A stretch of DNA of 64,000 nucleotides from Synergistaceae bacterium (GTDB taxonomy: Bacteria > Synergistota > Synergistia > Synergistales > Synergistaceae). The stretch is taken from positions 1 through 64,000 of the forward strand of contig JAJFTP010000027.1 in assembly GCA_021372895.1 (NCBI GenBank). The letters run 5' to 3'. Both the position numbers and the translations under genes were made by a program. Every line of letters starts with the position of its first letter. Position 1 is the stretch's first letter. The notes below the pieces were generated by a model that did not search any database, was not told the origin of the DNA, and saw only the letters and a program-made list of their open reading frames with translations. This document shows, piece after piece, positions 35,064 through 43,569 of the stretch.

Positions 35064-35899
35064 ATAAGCACTTCCTCAATAATAACATCTACTTTTTTTA
35101 CATCAAGTCCGGTAAAATAGCGCACGCTGACGGCAATTCTATTCTTGACCAGCTGTGCGATGTTAAGGAGCTGTTTTTCGCCGAGAGTAACGGCCAGCCT
35201 TACCTCTATAGAAATATTTTCTTCTCGCTCGGGGCTGACGTTAACTTCTGTGACCTTTGCGACCTGAGCGGTCCTTGTTGCTATGAAGTTTACAAGCTGC
35301 TTGATAGCTTCGGGCTCTATGTGTACATCACCGTAAAAGCTAAACGGGGGCCTGACTATCGTTTTTTCCCCTTCACGGTTATCTTTTGACTTCCAGAAAA
35401 CACGCAGCTGTCCGGCTAATTTTCCTGCAAAGTTTTTTCTGACCAGAACGTGAGATACCGGTATTACATGCTGTCTTTTGCTGAAACGTTCACGGCGTGC
35501 CTTTGCTATCTCTTCCGGTGTTGCCACTTCTTCTATCCTGATGATTTTCGAGGGCTCCTGCAGGCCAAGGTTGTGAATTATGCGTTCGACCATGTTGTCT
35601 GATGTTGAGATTATCATAACTGAACAGGGAGAATTCTCACGGAAAAAAGCTGCGACTTCCTTTCTGTGATCTTCGAACTCAAACAGGGCCCTCCTGATAG
35701 CGCTGACCTGATTTCGTTCTGATTTTGCACTTTTGCCGCATACGATGCTGCCCTTGCTTATCACCAGCCCATCGTCAATTATATAATCGGCATCGACCAT
35801 AGAGGAGACAAGCTGTGCTCTTTGACTCTTGCCTGTTCCTGCCGCACCTATAAAGGCGAAGGTTTTTACGCCCGGAATAAATACTGTAGATTCGGTCAT
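35060..35899 (-). CDS. P-loop ATPase fused to an Asp23/Gls24-like domain
   Basis: 279 aa, function unknown. Residues 10-120 look like a P-loop kinase-like domain with Walker A GAAGTGKS (18-25) followed by VDADYIIDDGLVI. Residues ~165-279 (FYGDVHIEPEAIKQLVNFIA then TEVNVSPEREENISIEVRLA) match the pattern of the Asp23/Gls24 envelope-stress domain. A basic helix (KARRERFSKRQHVI) joins them. It is coupled to the UDG gene by a 4-base overlap and lies 24 bases after murA, within an envelope operon. A role in cell-surface homeostasis is only a guess. Confidence 0.75.
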   Translation of the reverse strand: MTESTVFIPGVKTFAFIGAAGTGKSQRAQLVSSMVDADYIIDDGLVISKGSIVCGKSAKSERNQVSAIRRALFEFEDHRKEVAAFFRENSPCSVMIISTSDNMVERIIHNLGLQEPSKIIRIEEVATPEEIAKARRERFSKRQHVIPVSHVLVRKNFAGKLAGQLRVFWKSKDNREGEKTIVRPPFSFYGDVHIEPEAIKQLVNFIATRTAQVAKVTEVNVSPEREENISIEVRLAVTLGEKQLLNIAQLVKNRIAVSVRYFTGLDVKKVDVIIEEVLI

Positions 35900-35923
35900 C
35901 TCTGCCTCAAATACAAAGCATGG

Positions 35924-37183
35924 CTAATCAACCATCTCAATATCCGCGCCTAAGGATCTCATTTTATCAAAAAGGCCTTCGTAGCCGCGCCAAACATGCT
36001 GAAGGTCACATACGAGAGTCTCTCCCTCTGCGGCAAGCCCCATAAGTATCAGAGCCGCTCCGGCGCGCAGGTTGGACGAATGAACTTCTGTGCCGGTGAT
36101 CTTGCTTACACCGGTTATTATTGCGGTATTTTCCTGTACCTCTATCTTTGCTCCCATTTTTTTAAATTCGTTGATGTGAAGCAGTCTGGAGTCAAATATA
36201 CTTTCGTTGATTACGCTTGTCCCGTTTGCCAGGGACAGAGCTGCCATAAGCTGCGGCTGTGTATCAGTAGGGAAGCCCGGATGCGGCATGGTCTTTACAG
36301 ATATACCCTTAAGAGGTGCGACCCATTTGGCGGTTATCTCGTTGTTGAATATATCTATTGAGACTCCGCTCTCTTTGAGCTTTGAAAGTATCGCCTCCAT
36401 ATACGATGGGTCGATGCCGCGCACAGTGACAGAACCCTTTGTTATGACTCCGGCTATAAGGTACGTTGAGGCCTCGATGCGGTCCGGTATTATTTCGCAC
36501 TGTGCGGAGTGTAGAGATTTCTGTCCAGTAATTCTGATATTAGGAGTGCCGGCCCCTTTGATAGGGGCGCCCATCAGTCTAAGCACCTCTGCTAGATTGA
36601 CTATCTCAGGTTCCTGAGCGGCGTTTTCAATATTGGTCACTCCATCAGCCAGAGCAGCGGCCATCATAAGGTTTTCGGTCGCGCCAACGGACGGAAAATC
36701 AAGGGTAATTGTAGTTCCCTTAAGGCGATCGGCAAAGGTGGCATAAACAGATCCGTGGTTCAGGTCGATCACGGCACCCATCTTAGCGAGTCCCTTAAGA
36801 TGAAAATCGATAGGCCTGCTGCCGAGGACACAACCGCCGGGAAGAGGGAGCACCGCCTTCCCGCATCTTGCAACCAGCGGTCCCAGGACAAGAGAAGAAG
36901 CTCTCATTTTGCGGACAATGTCTGCAGGAGCCTCCCATCTTAGTTCTTCAGGGACATCTATTGTCATACGGTTGTTTTGAAAGGCTATTTTAGCTCCTAA
37001 ATGACCTAATAGGTCACACATCGTGTGGATGTCATACAGGTCGGGAACTTTCTCAATAGTAAGACTCTGTCCTCTGAGAAGAATTGATGCAGCCATGACA
37101 GGCAGAGCTGCATTTTTAGCCCCCTGTACATCCACAGTGCCATTTAATGGTTTCCCGCCCCTGATTAGCATTTTATCCTGCAA
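35924..37183 (-). CDS. murA: UDP-N-acetylglucosamine 1-carboxyvinyltransferase
   Basis: First committed enzyme of peptidoglycan precursor synthesis, 419 aa. The fosfomycin-target cysteine is present: C118 in LPLPGGCVLGSRPIDFH. N-terminal GAKNAALPVMAAS and KMRASSLVLGPLVAR are typical. The frame starts at TTG 37183, 9 bases after AGGAG; ATG 37171 is possible but less well placed. It lies 42 bases after wecB. Confidence 0.95.
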   Translation of the reverse strand: MQDKMLIRGGKPLNGTVDVQGAKNAALPVMAASILLRGQSLTIEKVPDLYDIHTMCDLLGHLGAKIAFQNNRMTIDVPEELRWEAPADIVRKMRASSLVLGPLVARCGKAVLPLPGGCVLGSRPIDFHLKGLAKMGAVIDLNHGSVYATFADRLKGTTITLDFPSVGATENLMMAAALADGVTNIENAAQEPEIVNLAEVLRLMGAPIKGAGTPNIRITGQKSLHSAQCEIIPDRIEASTYLIAGVITKGSVTVRGIDPSYMEAILSKLKESGVSIDIFNNEITAKWVAPLKGISVKTMPHPGFPTDTQPQLMAALSLANGTSVINESIFDSRLLHINEFKKMGAKIEVQENTAIITGVSKITGTEVHSSNLRAGAALILMGLAAEGETLVCDLQHVWRGYEGLFDKMRSLGADIEMVD

Positions 37184-37225
37184 TTGATTTCACTCCTGTC
37201 TGCTGTGCGAGGCAGGAATAATCCC

Positions 37226-38350
37226 CTACCCTTCAAAATATTCTTTCAGTGCCTCTGCTATCTTTATTGATGCTTTGCCATCGCCGAAAGGTTGATCCAT
37301 ACATTTTTTTTCTATTCTAATGATATTTTCACTGTCCTGCATGAGTTCTTTTGCCTGTGAAATTATCCTATCCCTGTCCACTCCTACAAGTATGCCGCTG
37401 CCGTGTTCGACTGCTTCGGGGCGCTCAGTGACATCGCGGAGTATTAGTACCGGTTTTTTTATTGAGGATGCCTCTTCCTGCACTCCTCCGCTGTCGCTCA
37501 GTATAAACTTGGATTTATTCATAGCCCAGACAAAATCAGGATAATCAAGCGGGTCACAAAGAATAACCTGTTTTCTATGTTCGAGATGCCTCCTGATTAT
37601 CTCCCTTACCGCCGGATTTTTGTGCATCGGTACGACCATCCACAACTCAGGGTAGCTGTCCAGAAGTTCACTCATTGCGGAGCAGATATTTTCGAGAGGC
37701 TGCCCCCATGATTCCCTCCTATGTGCCGTAACGAGGAGAAACGGGGCATTCTCCGGCAGCCTGCGCAATTCTTCACATTCAGGTTTAGTTATACTGCTTA
37801 TAGTATAAAAGAGCGCGTCTATTACCGTATTGCCGGTAACAATAATGTTCTTTTCCGGCGTTCCCTCGCGCAGCAGGTTTTCCTTAGCCAGAACTGTAGG
37901 TGCGAATGAAAAGTCTGTTATCCTATCGGTAAGTATTCGGTTCATTTCTTCTGGGAAAGGCAGGTGCATGTTACCGCTGCGCAGTCCTGCTTCGACGTGT
38001 CCTATCGGGATCCTTCTGTAAAACGCCGCAAGGGCGGCGGCAAATGTAGTGGTTGTATCCCCGTGTACAAGTACAGCGGCGGGAGATAAGCTGTCAAAAT
38101 ACTCACCGGCACCTGTCAGGACTGATGAAGTTATATGATCAAGTGTCTGGCGGTCCTTCATGATGTGTAAATTGAGGTCAGCATTAAGCTTAAAGTGTCC
38201 GAGCGCCTGATCAAGCATTGCCGCGTGCTGGCCTGTGGCCAGAATCTTCGTGTCGAAATAGTTCTGGTCGCGCAATGCAATGACGACCGGAGCCATTTTT
38301 ATTGCCTCGGGCCGTGTGCCTAATACGCATACGATAACTTTTTTATCCAT
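37226..38350 (-). CDS. wecB: UDP-N-acetylglucosamine 2-epimerase (non-hydrolysing)
   Basis: Interconverts UDP-GlcNAc and UDP-ManNAc for surface polysaccharide; 374 aa, GT-B-like fold. Motifs: GTRPEAIKMAPVV, HGDTTTTFAAALAAFY, GHVEAGLRSGN, TAHRRESWGQPLENI, and SDSGGVQEEASSIKKPVL. ATG 38350 follows GGAGG. Clustered with wecA, suggesting ManNAc-containing glycan made on undecaprenyl phosphate. Confidence 0.95.
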   Translation of the reverse strand: MDKKVIVCVLGTRPEAIKMAPVVIALRDQNYFDTKILATGQHAAMLDQALGHFKLNADLNLHIMKDRQTLDHITSSVLTGAGEYFDSLSPAAVLVHGDTTTTFAAALAAFYRRIPIGHVEAGLRSGNMHLPFPEEMNRILTDRITDFSFAPTVLAKENLLREGTPEKNIIVTGNTVIDALFYTISSITKPECEELRRLPENAPFLLVTAHRRESWGQPLENICSAMSELLDSYPELWMVVPMHKNPAVREIIRRHLEHRKQVILCDPLDYPDFVWAMNKSKFILSDSGGVQEEASSIKKPVLILRDVTERPEAVEHGSGILVGVDRDRIISQAKELMQDSENIIRIEKKCMDQPFGDGKASIKIAEALKEYFEG

Positions 38351-38375
38351 TTTTATGTCCTCCGTCTGTCACTGA

Positions 38376-39266
38376 TCAAAACAAATTAAATATCCGTACT
38401 CCCATGAGGCGGAGCCCGCAGACCATCAGAAAAAAATGTAACGAACCCAGAACCGCAAGGGTGCTTAACTTTGATAATCCGGCATCCTGCAGTTTGTGAT
38501 GTGCATGCCCCCTGTCAGGGGAGAGAGGTGATTTTTTAGTAAGCACCCTGCGTGTCATTGCCACGAGAGTGTCTATGACCGGCACTCCTCCTATCAGAAG
38601 GAGTATCAGGACAAGATGAACAAAGCTGTTGCCGAAAATGTCTGGGAATATGCTCCATGCAAGATGTGATGCGCAGATGTAGCCGAGAAGAGTGCTTCCC
38701 CCATCCCCCAGAAATGTCCTTGGCTGTGGAAAATTCCAGAGCAGAACACCGAATACGAGACCGGCTACCGGCATCCAGACACCTGCATTTCCGGCATACA
38801 GAGCCACAATTGAAGTTATGAGCGTCACAGTCAGGCATAGACCATCCATTCCGTCTATCAGGTTGTAGGCATTGGTGGTGCCTGATATCCACAGGATAAA
38901 AAGCATCCTCTGCCACAAAGGTATCGGAAGCGGATACGCCACCCACGCAGCTGCGGCGAGATGGAAGAAGAGCCTGAAAAGCGGCGGCAGAGGATGCATG
39001 TCGTCCATATAGCCTATGATAAAGACAACAGTTGCACCTGTGGCCACATAAGGGACTTCAACTCCTGGATTACCTGTGAAGAGGGCCCAGAGAAGATATC
39101 CGCTCCATAAAACAATCCCTGCACCTCGCGGCATAATGCTGCGGTGTCTCTTCCTTCCTCCGGGTATATCAAGGAGCCTGAACTTTTGTGCCAGGCCGAT
39201 CGAGACCGGAGTCGCTATAAGCCCCCATAAAAACATTACAAGGGTAAAAAGGTACATCGGAAGCAC
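38376..39266 (-). CDS. wecA: Undecaprenyl-phosphate GlcNAc-1-phosphate transferase (WecA/TagO type)
   Basis: Polytopic membrane enzyme of the MraY superfamily, 296 aa, that loads a sugar-1-phosphate onto undecaprenyl phosphate. Acidic motifs FIIGYMDDMHPLPPLFR and NAYNLIDGMDGL, then FLGDGGSTLLGY. The C-terminal His motif RGHAHHKLQDAGLS is that of WecA rather than MraY. It starts at GTG 39266, 7 bases after GGGG. Exact acceptor sugar is inferred from wecB next door. Confidence 0.92.
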   Translation of the reverse strand: MLPMYLFTLVMFLWGLIATPVSIGLAQKFRLLDIPGGRKRHRSIMPRGAGIVLWSGYLLWALFTGNPGVEVPYVATGATVVFIIGYMDDMHPLPPLFRLFFHLAAAAWVAYPLPIPLWQRMLFILWISGTTNAYNLIDGMDGLCLTVTLITSIVALYAGNAGVWMPVAGLVFGVLLWNFPQPRTFLGDGGSTLLGYICASHLAWSIFPDIFGNSFVHLVLILLLIGGVPVIDTLVAMTRRVLTKKSPLSPDRGHAHHKLQDAGLSKLSTLAVLGSLHFFLMVCGLRLMGVRIFNLF

Positions 39267-39290
39267 TATCGTACCCCTAGAGAGTCACAG

Positions 39291-40406
39291 CTATTTTGTA
39301 CCAAAAAGTCTGTCTCCGGCGTCGCCGAGGCCAGGCACGATATATCCGTGCTCGTTCAGATGGCTGTCTATTGCGGCTGTATAAATATCGACGTCCGGAT
39401 GTTCTCCATGGAATTTTGCTATCCCCTCAGGCGCAGCGAGCAGAGAGACAAGTGATATCCTTTTGCCGCATTTGTTCTTGATATGGCTGACTGCAGCGGC
39501 AGCTGAGCCGCCTGTCGCAAGCATCGGGTCGACTACGAAAATATCCCGTTCAGATATGTCATTGGGCAGTTTACAATAGTAATCCACGGGTTTAAGTGTC
39601 ACAGGGTCTCTGTAAAGGCCAATATGACCAACTTTTGCATTAGGTATGAGTTTGAGTATGCCTTCGACCATCCCGAGCCCTGCTCTCAGAACTGGTACGA
39701 TTGCTAGTTTTTTGCCTGAAAGAGTGAAAACCTTTGTCCTTGCAATTGGAGTCTCTATCTCCATCTCTTCGAGGGAAAGATGCCTTGTTATCTCATAGAC
39801 CATGAGTCCCGCAACTTCCTGTACGAGATCCCTGAAATCCTTTGATGATGTATCCTTATTGCGCATAAGACCAAGTTTGTGCAGGACGAGAGGATGGTCT
39901 ATGACTATAGTGCGTCCCTCGCTCAGGCCGGAAGCGCATGAAGACCGCTGTAAATCTGATGGGTGCTCCTGTTCATAGGCCGTTATTTTATCAAGCCTCA
40001 ATTTATGGCGGCCACCTTCAAATTCCTCGCTTATCCATGTGTCTATTATGTCCTTTGCAAGTCCTGATCCTGTTACTCTGCTGCCGATGACAAGCACATT
40101 CGAGTCATTGTGTCTGCGGCTCATTGCGGCGGTAAAATGGTCGTGACAGAGGGCTGCCCTGATCCCTTTCACCTTGTTTGCAATTATACTCATACCTATG
40201 CCTGTGCCGCAGAAGAGCATCCCTCTGTCTGCTTCGTGTTTAGCGACTGCTTCAGCAGTCAGGATCCCATTGTCAGGGTAGTCCACGCTTTGGCTGCATG
40301 ATGATGTTCCGCAGTCAATAACTTCGTGCCCGCTGCTTTTAAGATATTCTTTTATTTCTTCCTTGAGGCTGAATCCGGCATGGTCGGCGCCGACGGCGAT
40401 CTTCAT
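39291..40406 (-). CDS. RpiB-Upp fusion: ribose-5-phosphate isomerase B plus uracil phosphoribosyltransferase
   Basis: One 371-aa frame encodes two normally separate enzymes. Residues 1-145 are Rpi[19 protein letters not shown], catalytic Cys66 in [15 protein letters not shown], and [15 protein letters not shown]. After a short linker (~146-165), residues 166-371 are Upp: [31 protein letters not shown] and the PRPP loop [18 protein letters not shown]. No frameshift is visible at the junction. RpiB makes ribose 5-phosphate, the precursor of the PRPP that Upp consumes, so the fusion is metabolically sensible. Confidence 0.93.
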   Translation of the reverse strand: MKIAVGADHAGFSLKEEIKEYLKSSGHEVIDCGTSSCSQSVDYPDNGILTAEAVAKHEADRGMLFCGTGIGMSIIANKVKGIRAALCHDHFTAAMSRRHNDSNVLVIGSRVTGSGLAKDIIDTWISEEFEGGRHKLRLDKITAYEQEHPSDLQRSSCASGLSEGRTIVIDHPLVLHKLGLMRNKDTSSKDFRDLVQEVAGLMVYEITRHLSLEEMEIETPIARTKVFTLSGKKLAIVPVLRAGLGMVEGILKLIPNAKVGHIGLYRDPVTLKPVDYYCKLPNDISERDIFVVDPMLATGGSAAAAVSHIKNKCGKRISLVSLLAAPEGIAKFHGEHPDVDIYTAAIDSHLNEHGYIVPGLGDAGDRLFGTK

Positions 40407-40449
40407 AATTTAAATTCCTCCAAACTTGATTAATAGTTCTCATTGATCA

Positions 40450-41400
40450 TCAAACGGTGTTATGGTCTTTTATTATCTTTGTAATTATCTCATTGGCAAG
40501 CGTGTATGGATCAATCCTGCGTTCGGCGAGTTCATCGAAGATGCCAGCCGACTTGCGTTTGTTCCATGTTTTTTCGACGATTCGCGATATCTCTTCCCTG
40601 AGAACATCTTCTACCTCCATCTCAAGCTGAGAATAGCGGCGCCTCTTGCCTTCCTCGGTGGAATGCAGGTAATCCCAGTGTCTGTCCAGAGCTTCTTTTG
40701 CCTCGCCGACTCCTGTGTTTTTCTGCGATGAGACAAGGCAGACAGGAGGTATCCAGTCTTTTTCCCCAAGCATCTTCAGCATAAGCTGTACATCTGAAGC
40801 TACCTTGTCCGCTCCATCTTTATCAGCCTTATTTATTACGAAAACATCGGCTATCTCCATGATTCCCGCCTTCATTATCTGTACGTCATCGCCCATTCCC
40901 GGAACGAGCACAAGACAGACAGTGTCGGCGATCTTTATGATGTCTACCTCTGACTGACCAACTCCGACTGTCTCTATCAGAACCACATCAAAACCGCACG
41001 AGTCAAGTATAAGGGCAGCTTCGTGAGTTGCGCGGCTTATTCCTCCAAGATGTCCTCTTGAACCCATACTGCGGATAAAGACACCACTGTCCAAAGTATG
41101 GCTCTGCATGCGCAGCCGGTCACCCAATATAGCTCCGCCTGTAAATGGACTTGAGGGGTCTATCGCTATAACTCCGATTTTTTTACCATCGGACTTGAAT
41201 TGAGAAATTAACCTGTCCACAAAGGTGCTTTTACCTGCGCCAGGGCTTCCGGTAATTCCGATCACCTGCGTTTTGCCGGTCCTCGGGTATACTTGCTTCA
41301 TAATGTCCTTGGCGATAGGAGAGTCAGCTTCTATCAGACTGATCAGACGGCCGATCGCTCTGAAATCTCCGTCAAAGCCACGGCTAAGCAAATTATGCAT
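40450..41400 (-). CDS. meaB: MeaB/ArgK-type GTPase (cobalamin-mutase chaperone)
   Basis: G3E-family metallochaperone GTPase, 316 aa, that protects and reloads B12-dependent acyl-CoA mutases. Walker A GITGSPGAGKSTFVDRL, DPSSPFTGGAILGDRLRM, ETVGVGQSEVDI, and the guanine motif VINKADKDGAD. The mutase subunits usually found next to it are absent from this window. Its neighbours are a 2-TM protein and rpiB-upp. Confidence 0.93.
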   Translation of the reverse strand: MHNLLSRGFDGDFRAIGRLISLIEADSPIAKDIMKQVYPRTGKTQVIGITGSPGAGKSTFVDRLISQFKSDGKKIGVIAIDPSSPFTGGAILGDRLRMQSHTLDSGVFIRSMGSRGHLGGISRATHEAALILDSCGFDVVLIETVGVGQSEVDIIKIADTVCLVLVPGMGDDVQIMKAGIMEIADVFVINKADKDGADKVASDVQLMLKMLGEKDWIPPVCLVSSQKNTGVGEAKEALDRHWDYLHSTEEGKRRRYSQLEMEVEDVLREEISRIVEKTWNKRKSAGIFDELAERRIDPYTLANEIITKIIKDHNTV

Positions 41401-41417
41401 ACATCAGCTCTCCTTGA

Positions 41418-41654
41418 TTATTTATTAAAAATGATGTCAATGCCGGCAAAACAATAAAAACCCAGCCCTATCGATGCAGCGAATGTAAAGCCCAACAGAC
41501 ATCTCAAGTATATTACAAAAAGAGGGCTTCCAGGCCACTTTCCCGACTGGATATTAACTACCATGCGAGCAAGAAAAAGCGATACTCCAAACAGAGCCAG
41601 CGCGACAATAGCCTGAAGATTCACAGGTGGGACTGTTTTTAAAAATTCGAACAA
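41418..41654 (-). CDS. Small two-helix membrane protein
   Basis: 78 aa, not recognised. Two hydrophobic helices (IVALALFGVSLFLARMV and YLRCLLGFTFAASIGLGFYC) are joined by a short basic/Gly-Pro loop (NIQSGKWPGSP). It lies 17 bases before meaB on the same strand and is probably the first gene of the envelope operon. Confidence 0.6.
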   Translation of the reverse strand: MFEFLKTVPPVNLQAIVALALFGVSLFLARMVVNIQSGKWPGSPLFVIYLRCLLGFTFAASIGLGFYCFAGIDIIFNK

Positions 41655-41693
41655 AGAAGAAACACCCTTTCATTTAGGAATGTTCTCTATGAC

Positions 41694-41723
41694 AATAAAA
41701 AAGAGAGGAGAAACATCCTCTCT
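41694..41723 (-). terminator. Terminator after the Gfo/Idh oxidoreductase
   Basis: Minus-strand stem AGAGAGGA (41723-41716), loop of six, TCCTCTCT (41709-41702), then a run of T. Separates this transcript from the downstream envelope operon. Confidence 0.85.
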
Positions 41724-41765
41724 AGATGATAACTCTTGTTGCCCTGAATGTCATTTGTTATTTGT

Positions 41766-42737
41766 CTAAATTGCCGAAAACAGTGCATTTGAGTCAGCCT
41801 TTTCCTCATGTATCTGCCTGAGGGCGGCAACACATACTTCCAGTGCGCGTTTACCATCCTTTATGCCTACCATTGGCTGTCTGCCTTCCCTTACACAGGA
41901 GACAAAGTGCTGCAGCTCCATTTTTAGAGGTTCTGTCTTCGGAAATACCGGATGTTCCATAATTTCAACGATATTTCCAGTGCTGTTTCTTACGCTTCTC
42001 TGTACTGAAATATCCTGTGTCTCGTAGTTGACTGTTATATAACGCTCGGCCTCAGTTATTTCCATCTGGCGCATGCGCTTTTCCGAGACCCTGCTTACCA
42101 GTATCTGTGCCATTGCGCCGTTTGCGAAAGTAAGCTGTGCGGAAGCTATGTCTTCGTGGTCTGTGCGGATGCAGCGTCCCATGGCAGAAATCGATACAAG
42201 CTCTGAATTTATCATTGAGAGAATTATATCTATGTCGTGGATCATAAGGTCAAGAACCACGCCGACATCGCCGATGCGGGGAGAAAACGGCCCTATCCTT
42301 TGTGTCTGTATAAAATACGGATCGTTTATAAATTCCCTTACATGCTGGACCGCACTGTTGAAACGTTCAATATGCCCGACCTGCAGGATCAGATCCCTTT
42401 TCACAGCAAGGCGGAGAAGCTTTTCCGCCTCATCGACACTTGTCGTAACAGGTTTTTCTATGAGAACATGTATCCCCTGCTCCATCGCTGTCTTAGCGAT
42501 CTGGAAATGCAGACTTGTGGGTACCACTATACTCAACGCATCGGGCCTTGTCTCCCTGACGAAGCATTCAATATCGCTGAACGCAGCCACCCCGAGTTGG
42601 TCTGCAACCGCATGGGCTCTCTCTTCATTGATATCCATAACTCCGACTAAATGTGTGCCAAATATCTCTGTATAAACTCTTGCATGGTGCATTCCAAGAT
42701 GGCCGACTCCAATAACGCCGACTTTTATATTGTCCAT
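41766..42737 (-). CDS. Gfo/Idh/MocA-family NAD(P)-dependent oxidoreductase
   Basis: 323 aa. Rossmann start VGVIGVGHLGMHHARVY, then the family lysine motif HVLIEKPVTTSVDEAEKL and GHIERFNSAVQHV; catalytic His region DLMIHDIDIILS. The GHIERFN pattern resembles GnnA-type UDP-GlcNAc 3-dehydrogenases that make diamino-sugar lipid A, which would fit a diderm. That is a suggestion only; myo-inositol or other sugar substrates are possible. Confidence 0.85.
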   Translation of the reverse strand: MDNIKVGVIGVGHLGMHHARVYTEIFGTHLVGVMDINEERAHAVADQLGVAAFSDIECFVRETRPDALSIVVPTSLHFQIAKTAMEQGIHVLIEKPVTTSVDEAEKLLRLAVKRDLILQVGHIERFNSAVQHVREFINDPYFIQTQRIGPFSPRIGDVGVVLDLMIHDIDIILSMINSELVSISAMGRCIRTDHEDIASAQLTFANGAMAQILVSRVSEKRMRQMEITEAERYITVNYETQDISVQRSVRNSTGNIVEIMEHPVFPKTEPLKMELQHFVSCVREGRQPMVGIKDGKRALEVCVAALRQIHEEKADSNALFSAI

Positions 42738-42792
42738 TATTATTTCACCTCGCGCATGGAATATATCTCACTCAGCCTTAAAGCATTGTCAC

Positions 42793-43569
42793 TTATTTAC
42801 GGCATTTTGTGGCATTCCCGGCCAGAAGGAAAATCCTGTTTTTCTCGTCCCCTCCGCGATATGAGTAGAAAATATCACGATTGCATAGAGTGCAGCTTTT
42901 ATACATATAGATGCTGTCTTTCGCAATATTGCTCTCTATCAGCTGGTCTCTTATCTGATTTTGTATGTCGAAATGAACCAGCCCGCTGCTTTCAAATGTA
43001 TTGGACACGGAGAACGATTCTACCGCTCTTGCGGTGTTAGGATCTTCTTTTCTGCGGCTATAGCATTTTTTACATATACACGGACCTATCCATGCCCACA
43101 TCCTGCCTGCCGGGTTTGTATCAAAGTGTTTTATGACTGCCGATATCCCGGAGGAAATAATATTCTTCACAGTTCCGGAAAATCCTGAATGCAGCAGCAG
43201 CATCCACGGTTCAGGTGTGATTCCGGCAATGACTGCCGGTACGCAGTCTGCAAAACGCAGACTGGCAAAACAATCTGAGGATCCATTTAAAAAAACGCCA
43301 TCGGCTTCAGGTCTCAAAGGAATGGAATATCTACGCTCCGCAGGTATTATATCAGTTCCATGTACCTGATGAGGCGCAACTAAATTAACGTTATTAAAAT
43401 TATGTGACATAAAATCCCATACCTTGAGTGGATCACCCTCTGCGGCGTCGTTGATCCATCCCCTGCCGTACAATGACGCAAAAAATACATCCCTTATTTC
43501 GTCAGGCAATACCAGGTCTATGACAAATTGCCCGTTTTTATTGTAAGAATTAAAGCCCTCGAATTCCAT
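42793..43569 (-). CDS. pgeF: Laccase-domain (PgeF/YfiH) protein
   Basis: 258 aa of the DUF152/YfiH family, shown in E. coli to remove misincorporated L-Ser from peptidoglycan precursors; relatives have purine nucleoside phosphorylase activity. Metal-site motifs: PHQVHGTDI, SLRFADCVPAVIAG, LLLHSGFSGTVKNI, IGPCICKKCYS, and the closing FYSYRGGDEKNR. Overlaps the folC end by 20 bases, so it is co-transcribed with valS-folC. Confidence 0.88.
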   Translation of the reverse strand: MEFEGFNSYNKNGQFVIDLVLPDEIRDVFFASLYGRGWINDAAEGDPLKVWDFMSHNFNNVNLVAPHQVHGTDIIPAERRYSIPLRPEADGVFLNGSSDCFASLRFADCVPAVIAGITPEPWMLLLHSGFSGTVKNIISSGISAVIKHFDTNPAGRMWAWIGPCICKKCYSRRKEDPNTARAVESFSVSNTFESSGLVHFDIQNQIRDQLIESNIAKDSIYMYKSCTLCNRDIFYSYRGGDEKNRIFLLAGNATKCRK

